This document shows, in pieces, positions 7,318 through 14,195 of a DNA stretch of 23,361 nucleotides (position 1 is the stretch's first letter; the number at the start of each line of letters is the position of its first letter). The notes beneath the pieces were generated by a model. It saw nothing but the letters and a program-made list of their open reading frames with translations. It ran no database searches and had not been told where the DNA came from. The DNA comes from CAXTEJ01 sp964243295 (GTDB taxonomy: Bacteria > Actinomycetota > Actinomycetes > Actinomycetales > Angustibacteraceae): contig CAXTEJ010000050.1 of the NCBI GenBank assembly GCA_964243295.1, forward strand, positions 1-23,361, given 5' to 3'. The translations under genes were made by a program, and so were the position numbers.

Positions 7318-8109
7318 TCAGGCGGTGGCGAGCGTGCCGAGGTAGAGCTCGATCACCTTGGGGTCGTTCATCAGCTCGCGGCCGGTGGCCGTGTAGGCGT
7401 TGCGGCCCTGGTCGAGCACGTAGCCACGGTCGCAGATCTGCAGGCAGCGGCGAGCGTTCTGCTCCACCATGATGACCGCGACACCGGCCTTGTTGATCTG
7501 CCGGGTGCGGATGAACACCTCGTCCTGCAGCGCCGGCGACAGGCCAGCTGACGGCTCGTCGAGCAGCAGCACCGAGGGCTCCATCATCAGCGCTCTGCCC
7601 ATGGCGACCATCTGCCGCTCGCCGCCCGACAAGGAGCCTGCGCGCTGTTTGCGCCGGGTGCCGAGGGTCGGGAACAGGCTGGTGACGAACTCGAACCGCT
7701 CCTTGAACTTTCTTGGGGTCTGGAACACCCCCATCTCGAGGTTCTCCTCGATCGTCAGCGCGGTGAACACGTTGTTCGTCTGAGGCACGAAACCGACACC
7801 ACGGGTGACCAGCTTGTTCGCCCTCATGCCGGTGATGTCGTCGCCGCGCAGCGTCACGCTGCCCTCGCGGATGTTCACCAGGCCGAACAGCGCCTTCAGC
7901 AGCGTCGACTTCCCGGCGCCGTTCGGGCCGATGATGCCCACCAGCTCGTCGGGTCGGACGTGGAGGTCGCAGCCGTTGAGGATGTTGACGCCCGGCAGGT
8001 AGCCAGCGTGCACGTTGTCCGCTATCAGCAGCGCGTCGTCGGGGACGACGGACGACGCGGGCCGGTTGCCGCCGGCGGTGTCGTCGGGTTCGGGGGCCGG
8101 ATGGCTCAT
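7318..8109 (-). CDS. livF: Branched-chain amino-acid ABC transporter, ATP-binding protein LivF
   Basis: A 263-residue cytoplasmic ABC ATPase. Walker A is GPNGAGKST (61-69), followed by the Q-loop region (GFVPQTNNVF), the ABC signature LSGGERQ, Walker B VLLLDEP, and the switch His replaced by the LivF-typical Gln in MVEQN. It pairs with LivG to power import through LivHM. The ATG at 8109 has GGAG 7 nt upstream and overlaps the livG stop in the form ATGA, which implies translational coupling. It is the last gene of livH-livM-livG-livF and ends 13 nt from the strong hairpin at 7272-7304. A polar N-terminal extension of about 25 residues precedes the ATPase fold. Confidence 0.95.
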   Translation of the reverse strand: MSHPAPEPDDTAGGNRPASSVVPDDALLIADNVHAGYLPGVNILNGCDLHVRPDELVGIIGPNGAGKSTLLKALFGLVNIREGSVTLRGDDITGMRANKLVTRGVGFVPQTNNVFTALTIEENLEMGVFQTPRKFKERFEFVTSLFPTLGTRRKQRAGSLSGGERQMVAMGRALMMEPSVLLLDEPSAGLSPALQDEVFIRTRQINKAGVAVIMVEQNARRCLQICDRGYVLDQGRNAYTATGRELMNDPKVIELYLGTLATA

Positions 8110-9146
8110 GCGGGATCTCCGTCGACGGGTCCGTGCTCGGGCACCCTCCCGGGTGACGTGCCGGGGAACGTGCTGGGTGATGAGGCTGGCGCCCGGGGCG
8201 CCTCGCCGATCTCGGTGGCGAGCTCGGCCTCGGCCAGCGCCAGCTGGGCCCGCTCGTCCTCGTCGCTGAGCGGCGCGTCGTGGTGGCCGCCCAGGTAGGC
8301 GTCGATGACGGCGGGGTTCGCCATCACCGCGGCCGGGGGTCCTTCGGCCACGATGGCGCCCTGCGCCATGACGATCGCCCAGTCGGCGATGTCGCGGACC
8401 ATGTCCATGTCATGCTCGACGAACAGCACCGTCATGCCCTGCTCGCGCAGGTCCTTGACGTGCCCGAGCAGCGACTGGGTGAGCGCCGGGTTCACGCCTG
8501 CCATCGGCTCGTCCAGCATCACCATCTCGGGGCCGACCATCAGGGCCCGCGCCATCTCCAGCAGCTTGCGCTGTCCGCCGCTGAGGCTGCCGGCGAGGTC
8601 GTCCCGCTTGGTGTCGAGCTTGAACCGGGCCAGCAGCTCGTCGGCCCGCGCCGTGACGGTCTTCTCCTGCGCGCCCCACAGCGGCTTCAGCATGGCGGCG
8701 AGCAGGCTCTCGCCGCGTTGGCCGGTGGCGCCCAGCCGCATGTTCTCGATCACCGTCAGCCGGTTGAGCGACTTCGTCAGCTGGAACGTGCGCACCATCC
8801 CCCGGCGCGCCACCTTGTACGACGGGACGCCGGACAGCGGCTTGCCGTTGAACGACCAGCGCCCGTCGTCCGGCTTGTCGAAACCGGTGAGCAGGTTGAA
8901 CAGCGTCGTCTTGCCGGCGCCGTTCGGGCCGATCAGGGCGGTGATGGCGCCGCGCTGGATCTCGAGGTGCTTGACGTCGACGGCGGTCAGGCCGCCGAAC
9001 CGGCGCTGCACGTCGTCCGCGACGAGGATCGGGTCGGGCTTGGCGGAGCCGGGAACCTGCTCAGCGGTGCTCAGCACCGCGTGCAGCTCAGCCTTGCGAC
9101 CGCCACCGGCGGGGGACGTGGGGTCGATGGTCTTGTCATCTGGCAT
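8106..9146 (-). CDS. livG: Branched-chain amino-acid ABC transporter, ATP-binding protein LivG
   Basis: A 346-residue ABC ATPase. Walker A is GPNGAGKTT (73-81), and it has the Q-loop segment VRTFQLTKSL, the signature LSGGQRK, Walker B MVMLDEP and the switch His in FVEHDMDMV. The region after Walker A carries the helical insert usual for LivG. The ATG at 9146 is preferred: AAGGAG lies 10 nt upstream inside livM. The in-frame GTG at 9170 lies upstream of that site. It overlaps the livM stop by 11 nt. After the normal LivG end (VIDAYLGG) the protein has an extra tail of nearly 60 residues, first acidic and helical, then Pro/Ser/Gly-rich. This tail is unusual and its role is unknown. Confidence 0.95.
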   Translation of the reverse strand: MPDDKTIDPTSPAGGGRKAELHAVLSTAEQVPGSAKPDPILVADDVQRRFGGLTAVDVKHLEIQRGAITALIGPNGAGKTTLFNLLTGFDKPDDGRWSFNGKPLSGVPSYKVARRGMVRTFQLTKSLNRLTVIENMRLGATGQRGESLLAAMLKPLWGAQEKTVTARADELLARFKLDTKRDDLAGSLSGGQRKLLEMARALMVGPEMVMLDEPMAGVNPALTQSLLGHVKDLREQGMTVLFVEHDMDMVRDIADWAIVMAQGAIVAEGPPAAVMANPAVIDAYLGGHHDAPLSDEDERAQLALAEAELATEIGEAPRAPASSPSTFPGTSPGRVPEHGPVDGDPA

Positions 9147-10128
9147 CGAGTGCCAGCTCCTTCCGGTCACCGAAGATGCCCTGCGGACGGAAGATGATCA
9201 ACAGCATCAGCGCGAGACCTACCAGCATGAACCGCACCTGGCCGGTCTGCGAGGTGCTCATGACCGAGCTGGGGATGATGCCGCTCGTGATGGCCTGGTT
9301 GAGCACGTTGTCGGTCAGGGACAGCACGACCCAGAAGACGGCCGCTCCGACCACCGGCCCGAGCACACGCGCGGCGCCACCCAGGATGAGCACGGTGTAG
9401 GCGAAGAACGTGAGCTCGGTGCCGTAGAGGTCCGGCTGCACGGCCGCGCGCCCGAGCGCCAGCATGAAGCCGCCGAGGCTGCCGAGCACACCGCCGATCA
9501 CCAGCGCCTGCATCTTGTACGCGTACACGTTCTTGCCGAGGCTGCGGATCGCGGTCTCGTCCTCGCGGATGCCCTTGATCACCCGTCCCCACGGGCTGCG
9601 CATCAGCAGGAACACGATGACCGAGCAGATGACGACCAGGCTCCAGCCGACGATCAGCACCCAGGCGGTGCGCGCGTCGTAGCTGAACCACCCGACGCCG
9701 TAGGTGCCCTCAGTCAGGGGGTTGAGCGCGTAGAAGCCGCTGGAGAAGTTCGACAGGCCGTTCGAGCCGCCGGTCTGGTCGCGCAGCGAGGCCGACCTGA
9801 CGATGAGGCGGAAGATCTCCGCCGCTGCGATCGTGACGATCGCCAGGTAGTCGGCGCGCAGCCGCAAGGTCGGGATCCCCAGGAGCAGTGCGAGCACCAC
9901 GGCGCCGGCCAGGCCGATCAGGATGCCCACACCGAACGGCAGCCCGGCGATCGCCACCGAGATCGCGACGCCGTACGCCGCCACGCCGAGGAACGCCGCC
10001 TGACCGAAGTTCAGCAGGCCGGTGTAACCGAAGTGCACGTTGAGGCCGATCGCCGCCAGGGCGTAGATGATCGTGTCGAGTCCGATCCCCGCCCGCAGGG
10101 CGTTCTGGATGATGTTGCCCCAGTCCAT
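9136..10128 (-). CDS. livM: Branched-chain amino-acid ABC transporter, permease LivM
   Basis: A 330-residue inner-membrane permease with about eight to ten hydrophobic segments. Family hallmarks are the opening NVHFGYTGLLNFGQAAFLGV, the segment LRADYLAIVTIAAAEIFRL, the cytoplasmic coupling loop (IRSLGKNVYAYKMQALVIGG) that docks on the ATPase, and the C-terminal LLIIFRPQGIFG. The ATG at 10128 follows AAGGAGG by 7 nt. It starts 21 nt after the livH stop and overlaps livG by 11 nt, so these are one transcription unit. LivH and LivM form the heterodimeric channel. Confidence 0.95.
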   Translation of the reverse strand: MDWGNIIQNALRAGIGLDTIIYALAAIGLNVHFGYTGLLNFGQAAFLGVAAYGVAISVAIAGLPFGVGILIGLAGAVVLALLLGIPTLRLRADYLAIVTIAAAEIFRLIVRSASLRDQTGGSNGLSNFSSGFYALNPLTEGTYGVGWFSYDARTAWVLIVGWSLVVICSVIVFLLMRSPWGRVIKGIREDETAIRSLGKNVYAYKMQALVIGGVLGSLGGFMLALGRAAVQPDLYGTELTFFAYTVLILGGAARVLGPVVGAAVFWVVLSLTDNVLNQAITSGIIPSSVMSTSQTGQVRFMLVGLALMLLIIFRPQGIFGDRKELALDAR

Positions 10129-10149
10129 GACAGTGCCTCCTTGCTGCGT

Positions 10150-11427
10150 TCAGCCGACGCGCTGGGCGCGGCCCAGGATTCCCTGAGGACGGAAGAGCAG
10201 GATGAGGATCAAGATGCCCAGGGCGCCGACGCTCTTCAGCTCGGTCGGGATCACCAACGTGGACATCTCGACGAACAAGCCGACCACGATCGAGCCGACC
10301 AGCGCACCGAACGCCGTGCCGAGCCCGCCGAGCGTGACGGCGGCGAAGATCAGCAGGAGGATCTGGAACCCCATCTGGAAGCTGACCTGCTGCGCGATCC
10401 CCAGCAGAACGCCCGACAGGCCTGCCAGCGCAGCGCCGCTGACCCAGACGATGCTGATCACCCGGTCGACGTCGATGCCCGACGCCGACGCCAGCGACGG
10501 GTTGTCCGCGACTGCGCGGGTGGCCTTGCCGAGCCGGGTGCGGAGCAGGAAGTACGCCACCGCGAGCAGCGCGACGACGCAGATGGCCATGCTCAGGTAG
10601 TCGAGCGCGGTCAGTGTGATCGAACCGGGCCCGATCGCCTGCTGCCCCTGAGCGCCCTTGAACGAGAGCGTCGAACCACCGAACTGGAACAGGAACGCGT
10701 ACCGCAGCAGGATGGACAGGCCGATCGACACGATCATCGCGGCGATCAAGCCGGTGCCTCGCCGGCGCAACGGTTTCCACAACCCCGCATCGAGCAGCCA
10801 GCCGAACGCGCCGCAGACGACGACCGTGAGGACGGTGGCGAGCAGCAGCGGGACACCGAGCTGGGTGTTGAACACGTACGCGGTCAGGCCGCCGACCGTG
10901 ACGAGCTCGCCGTGCGCGAAGTTCGTCAGCCCTGTGGTGCCGAAGATCAACGACAGCCCGACGGCGGCGAGAGCGATCAGCAGGCCGAACCTCAGCCCCT
11001 GCGCAGCCCGGTTCAGCACCTGGTCACCGCGGCTCTCGACAACCCGCGTGTCAGCGCCGAAGGCGAACAGCACCGACTTCTGCTGGTTCCCGTTCACCGC
11101 CGTGGTCACCGGGTTGCGGTCGGCGTTGCGCAGTGCCACTCCCTCGGGCAGCGTCGCGGTGTCGAGCTCGACGCTGTAGCTGCCAGGCCCGGGGACGGGG
11201 ATCACCCACCGGCCCTGGGCGTTGCTCGCGACCTTAGCGGAGAAACCACCGGCGCCCGTTGCGGTCACCGTGACGTTCGGCAAGGGCGTTCCGGCGTTGC
11301 GGAGCAGGCCTTGGACGGTCTCGCCCCCCGCCGTGCTGCTGGCCACAGCCGCAGGTGCAGCGAGGCAGACGACGGCGATCACCGTGCCGATGATCGTCAG
11401 TGCCACCCGGGCGGCATGCTTGAGCAC
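10150..11427 (-). CDS. livH: Branched-chain amino-acid ABC transporter, permease LivH, with N-terminal extracytoplasmic domain
   Basis: A 425-residue permease, well over 100 residues longer than a classical LivH of about 300. Residues 1-29 are a signal peptide (Lys/Arg start, hydrophobic core, AVA cleavage site). Residues about 36-124 look like a small beta-sandwich of the carboxypeptidase-regulatory/Cna-B type: short alternating strands, PLPNVTVTATG, then NAQGRWVIPVPGPGSYSV. The permease core follows from about 136 with the hallmark IFGTTGLTNFAHGELVTVGG, the coupling loop near DNPSLASASGIDV, and the C-terminal LLFRPQGILG. The GTG at 11427 has GGAGG 7 nt upstream, and the signal peptide confirms this start. 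First gene of livHMGF, with its own regulatory region. The domain assignment is by pattern only; UrtB-type permeases are a known precedent for N-terminal extracytoplasmic extensions. Confidence 0.92.
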   Translation of the reverse strand: MLKHAARVALTIIGTVIAVVCLAAPAAVASSTAGGETVQGLLRNAGTPLPNVTVTATGAGGFSAKVASNAQGRWVIPVPGPGSYSVELDTATLPEGVALRNADRNPVTTAVNGNQQKSVLFAFGADTRVVESRGDQVLNRAAQGLRFGLLIALAAVGLSLIFGTTGLTNFAHGELVTVGGLTAYVFNTQLGVPLLLATVLTVVVCGAFGWLLDAGLWKPLRRRGTGLIAAMIVSIGLSILLRYAFLFQFGGSTLSFKGAQGQQAIGPGSITLTALDYLSMAICVVALLAVAYFLLRTRLGKATRAVADNPSLASASGIDVDRVISIVWVSGAALAGLSGVLLGIAQQVSFQMGFQILLLIFAAVTLGGLGTAFGALVGSIVVGLFVEMSTLVIPTELKSVGALGILILILLFRPQGILGRAQRVG

Positions 11428-11503
11428 CGGCTGCCCTCCATTCCATTACATCGCTTGATGGCGATCGTGCGGTCCATCCCGCTCTGCACAGGAATCGTCG
11501 CGG

Positions 11504-11509
11504 ACTCTA
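11504..11509 (-). promoter_or_regulatory. Candidate -10 box of the livHMGF operon
   Basis: TAGAGT on the minus strand (11509-11504), 76 nt before the livH GTG. No good -35 box is found at 17-19 nt, which fits an activator-dependent promoter. The gltB candidate promoter uses the same hexamer. Confidence 0.4.
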
Positions 11510-11557
11510 CCCCGCGCTCATCACCCGTAGGACACTCACCACGCACGGCGCTCAGTC

Positions 11558-11573
11558 GTGTCTCGGCTGTTAC
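11558..11573 (-). promoter_or_regulatory. GlnR-like half-site pair upstream of livH
   Basis: On the minus strand GTAAC (11573-11569), a 6-nt spacer, then GACAC (11562-11558). Both half-sites are identical in sequence and spacing to those upstream of livK. The element ends 48 nt before the candidate -10 box, against 49 nt at livK. This suggests that both transcription units answer to one regulator. Confidence 0.5.
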
Positions 11574-11763
11574 CTGCGCCTGTCGCGGGCCCAGCGCCAG
11601 CTGACGCATCACGTCACGACGCCCCGTGTGGCTCGTCGGCCCGGGCGCCTCACCCGTTGATGTCGGCGGCCGCGTGGGTGGCCCGGCGGTAGCCGTCGCA
11701 ACGCTCACAGCAGGTGCTGCCGGGCGCCGACGAAGGCTGGTCGGGCGTGGCGGCGGGCGATCG

Positions 11764-12372
11764 TCAGGCGGGTTCGGACATCCCGCTCACGACGGCGTCG
11801 GAGACCTCGCGCATCGACAGCCGGCGGTCCATGGAGGTCTTCTGGATCCAGCGGAACGCCTCGGGCTCGGACAGCCCCAGCTTCTTCATCAGCACGCCCT
11901 TGGCGCGGTCGACGTGCTTGCGGGTCTCGAACCGCTCGCCGAGGTCGGCCACCTCCGCCTCGAGCGCCGCGATCTGGGCGTAGCGCGACACGGCGATCTC
12001 GATCGCGGGCACCAGGTCGGCGCGCGTGAACGGCTTGACCACGTAGGCCATGGCCCCGGCGTCGCGGGCCCGCTCGACCAGCTCGGCCTGGGAGAAGGCG
12101 GTGAGCATGACGCACGGCGCGATGCCCGCCCGCCCGATCTGCTCGGCCGCCGACAGACCGTCGAGCACCGGCATCTTGACGTCGAGCACCACCAGGTCGG
12201 GGCGCAGCTCCTGGGTCAGCCGCACGGCCTCCTCGCCGTCGCCGGCCTGGCCGACGACGTCGTAGCCCTCCTCGGTGAGCATCTCGACCAGGTCGAGGCG
12301 GATCAGCGCCTCGTCCTCGGCGACGACCACACGGCGGGCGGACGGGGGGGTGCTGGACGCGGGCGCAGGCAT
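11764..12372 (-). CDS. pdtaR: ANTAR-domain response regulator (PdtaR/Rv1626 type)
   Basis: A 202-residue response regulator with an RNA-binding output. The receiver domain (about 14-130) has the acidic pair E19/D20, the phospho-acceptor D64 in VVLDVKMP, and the conserved Lys in YVVKPF. The C-terminal ANTAR domain contains RFETRKHVDRAKGVLMKKLG followed by the EAFRWIQKTSMD helix. ANTAR proteins bind paired RNA hairpins and prevent transcription termination. In mycobacteria the partner kinase is PdtaS, which is not in this window. The ATG at 12372 is chosen because TACACT ends exactly 7 nt upstream, giving a leaderless message. The GTG at 12393 would lie upstream of that box. It neighbours the tRNA gene and pyk. 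Confidence 0.93.
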   Translation of the reverse strand: MPAPASSTPPSARRVVVAEDEALIRLDLVEMLTEEGYDVVGQAGDGEEAVRLTQELRPDLVVLDVKMPVLDGLSAAEQIGRAGIAPCVMLTAFSQAELVERARDAGAMAYVVKPFTRADLVPAIEIAVSRYAQIAALEAEVADLGERFETRKHVDRAKGVLMKKLGLSEPEAFRWIQKTSMDRRLSMREVSDAVVSGMSEPA

Positions 12373-12385
12373 GGGCGGAAGTGTA
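12373..12385 (-). promoter_or_regulatory. -10 element for leaderless pdtaR transcript
   Basis: TACACT (12385-12380, minus strand), then 7 nt, then the ATG at 12372. The geometry is the same as at polA and pyk. No clear -35 box is present. Confidence 0.5.
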
Positions 12386-12397
12386 TGGGACACCCGC

Positions 12398-12403
12398 TAC
12401 CCT
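12398..12403 (+). promoter_or_regulatory. Possible -10 box for the tRNA-Leu gene
   Basis: TACCCT, the same hexamer as in the rpsA promoter, lies on the plus strand about 70 nt before the tRNA. No matching -35 box is visible, so this is a weak call. Confidence 0.25.
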
Positions 12404-12473
12404 CGTCGGGTCGCGCCCACGTGCGGAGGTCGGCCCCCGCCGAGCGTCCGCCACGTCGTCCGTCGGGCCGCGC

Positions 12474-12556
12474 GCCGGGTTGGTGGAACGGTATACACGG
12501 TGGTCTCAAACACCACTGCCCGAGAGGGCTTGCGGGTTCGAGTCCCGCACCCGGCA
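12474..12556 (+). tRNA. tRNA-Leu, anticodon CAA
   Basis: An 83-nt class II tRNA. The acceptor stem GCCGGGT (12474-12480) pairs perfectly with ACCCGGC (12549-12555), with discriminator A12556. The anticodon stem GTGGT/ACCAC encloses the loop CTCAAAC, so the anticodon is CAA (12507-12509), which reads UUG. The long variable arm GCCC-GAGA-GGGC is diagnostic for Leu, Ser or bacterial Tyr, and the T arm is GCGGG-TTCGAGT-CCCGC. The 3' CCA is not encoded. It is not the bldA-type UAA tRNA. It is transcribed opposite to its neighbours pdtaR and pyk. Confidence 0.96.
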
Positions 12557-12600
12557 CGACTGTCGCCCGTCACCGGCGGCGCCGCCACGACAACCGCTGC

Positions 12601-12634
12601 GGCGCAGCCTGAGCGGCACAGCAGACGCTGCGCC
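12601..12634. terminator. Possible hairpin between tRNA-Leu and pyk
   Basis: GGCGCAGC (12601-12608) pairs perfectly with GCTGCGCC (12627-12634) across an 18-nt loop, in the 97-nt gap between the convergent tRNA and pyk 3' ends. A GC palindrome also lies near 12576-12584. There is no U-tract, so this is a tentative call based on position. Confidence 0.35.
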
Positions 12635-12653
12635 GATCGCCAGCAGCGGCGGG

Positions 12654-14135
12654 TCAGGCGCCGTCACCCTCCGGCCGCCAGGTGGGGTCCATCTCGTCGC
12701 GGTAGGCGGGCGCGACGCCGTCCTGTGCGTCACCCATGCGGTGCACGCGCAGCGCGTTCGTGGAACCGGGGATGCCGGGGGGCGACCCCGCGACGATGAT
12801 CACGAGGTCGCCGCGCTGCAGCCGGCCCTCCTCGAGCAGGATCTGGTCGACCTGGCGCGCCATCTCGTCGGTGTGCTTGACGAACGGGGTGCGGTAGGTC
12901 TGCACGCCCCAGCTGAGCGCGAGCTGGGAGCGCACGACGGGCTCGGGCGTGAACGCGATGAGCGGGATCTTGCTGCGCAGCCGTGACATGCGGCGGGCGG
13001 AGTCGCCGCCCTGGGTGAACGTGACGAGCATCGTCACGTCGAGCTGGGCGCCGATGGTCGCGGCCGCGGCGGTGATGGCACCACCGCGGGTGCGCGGCTG
13101 CGTGCCGAGCGGGGCGATGCGCTCGAGGCCGTGCTCCTCGGTGTTCGCGATGATGCGGGCCATCGTCTGCACCGCGGTGATGGCGTGCTTGCCGACGCTG
13201 GTCTCCCCCGACAGCATCAGCGCGTCGGCGCCGTCGAGCACCGCGTTGGCGCAGTCGGAGGCCTCGGCGCGCGTGGGCCGGGAGTTCTCGATCATCGACT
13301 CGAGCATCTGCGTCGCGACGATGACGGGCTTGGCCTGGCGGCGCGCCAGCTCGACCGCGCGCTTCTGCACCAGCGGCACCTGCTCGAGCGGCAGCTCGAC
13401 GCCGAGGTCGCCGCGGGCGACCATGATCGCGTCGAACGCGTCGACGATCTCGACGAGGTTGTCGACCGCCTGCGGCTTCTCGACCTTGGCGATGACCGGC
13501 AGCCGCACGCCCTCCTCGTCCATGATCGCGTGGACGGCTTCGATGTCGGCCGCGCTGCGGACGAACGACAGCGCGATCCAGTCCGCGCGCAGCCGCAGCG
13601 CCCACCGCAGGTCGGCCTCGTCCTTGTCGGACATCGCAGGGACGCTCACCGCGACGCCGGGCAGGTTCAGGCCCTTGTGGTTGGAGACCACGCCGCCCTC
13701 GAGCACCCGCGTGGTGACGCGCGTGGCATCGACCGACACGACCTCGACCGCGACCTTGCCGTCGTCGATAAGGATGCGGTCGCCCGGGCGCGCGTCGCCG
13801 GGCAGGCCCTTGTAGGTGGTGCCGACGAGGTCCTTGTCGCCCGGGACGTCCTCGGTGGTGATGGTGAAGATGTCGCCGTCCTTCAGCTCGACCGGGCCGG
13901 AGGCGAAGTTGGCGAGCCGGATCTTGGGGCCCTGCAGGTCGACCAGCACCGCGACGCTGCGGCCGGCCGCCTCGGCCGCGGTGCGGACGTTCGCGTAGAC
14001 CTGCTCGTGGTCGGCGTAGCTGCCGTGGCTGAGGTTGAGTCGAGCGACGTCCATGCCGGCCGCCACGAGCTGGTGGAGGGCCTCCTGGGACGACGTCGCG
14101 GGGCCGAGGGTGCAGACGATCTTGGCGCGGCGCAT
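12654..14135 (-). CDS. pyk: Pyruvate kinase
   Basis: A 493-residue glycolytic enzyme (phosphoenolpyruvate + ADP to pyruvate + ATP) of normal bacterial length. The N terminus MRRAKIVCTLGPAT and ARLNLSHGSYADHE belong to the barrel (A domain). The B domain inserts after LVDLQGPKIR (about 65-73). The active-site signature VIAKVEKPQAV has catalytic Lys217, and MVARGDLGVE (238-247) provides metal-binding acidic residues. The C domain carries the allosteric region. The second ATG (14135) is chosen over the one at 14144. Homologues begin MRR-KIVCTLGPA, and TAACAT ends exactly 7 nt before it, so the mRNA should be leaderless and the first ATG overlaps the promoter element. Confidence 0.97.
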   Translation of the reverse strand: MRRAKIVCTLGPATSSQEALHQLVAAGMDVARLNLSHGSYADHEQVYANVRTAAEAAGRSVAVLVDLQGPKIRLANFASGPVELKDGDIFTITTEDVPGDKDLVGTTYKGLPGDARPGDRILIDDGKVAVEVVSVDATRVTTRVLEGGVVSNHKGLNLPGVAVSVPAMSDKDEADLRWALRLRADWIALSFVRSAADIEAVHAIMDEEGVRLPVIAKVEKPQAVDNLVEIVDAFDAIMVARGDLGVELPLEQVPLVQKRAVELARRQAKPVIVATQMLESMIENSRPTRAEASDCANAVLDGADALMLSGETSVGKHAITAVQTMARIIANTEEHGLERIAPLGTQPRTRGGAITAAAATIGAQLDVTMLVTFTQGGDSARRMSRLRSKIPLIAFTPEPVVRSQLALSWGVQTYRTPFVKHTDEMARQVDQILLEEGRLQRGDLVIIVAGSPPGIPGSTNALRVHRMGDAQDGVAPAYRDEMDPTWRPEGDGA

Positions 14136-14148
14136 GGGGTCCATGTTA
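14136..14148 (-). promoter_or_regulatory. -10 element for leaderless pyk transcript
   Basis: TAACAT (14148-14143, minus strand), 7 nt, then the ATG at 14135. The -35 region is weak. This element settles the start codon, because the in-frame ATG at 14144 lies inside it. Confidence 0.5.
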
Positions 14149-14195
14149 GTGCCGTGCGCGGCGCGACCTGCGACGCGAGCCTCGCCGCGGCCGGG

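Larger units (their letters stand above)
11428..11763. other. Intergenic region, 336 bp, between livH and pdtaR
   Basis: This holds the livH leader, its candidate -10 box and the GlnR-like element (listed separately). Further from livH are an inverted repeat, TGACG-catca-CGTCA (11602-11616), and a small palindrome, CAGCA-gg-TGCTG (11708-11719), just beyond the pdtaR stop. I see no convincing terminator for pdtaR and no credible gene. A 103-codon open frame here lacks coding character. Confidence 0.6.

Noticed and set aside
8305..11604. A 1099-codon open frame on the plus strand opposite livGMH
   Set aside because: It is antisense to three clearly recognisable transport genes. Its translation is rich in His, Gln, Asp and Arg with no domains. 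In high-GC DNA the frame opposite a real gene often lacks stops.
11397..11708. A 103-codon minus-strand frame covering the livH upstream region
   Set aside because: It spans the proposed livH promoter and ends inside the livH signal peptide region, has no plausible ribosome-binding site, and resembles no protein I know.
12474..12556. bldA-type tRNA-Leu (UAA), the developmental regulator of Streptomyces
   Set aside because: The anticodon loop is CTCAAAC, so the anticodon is CAA and it reads UUG, not UUA.
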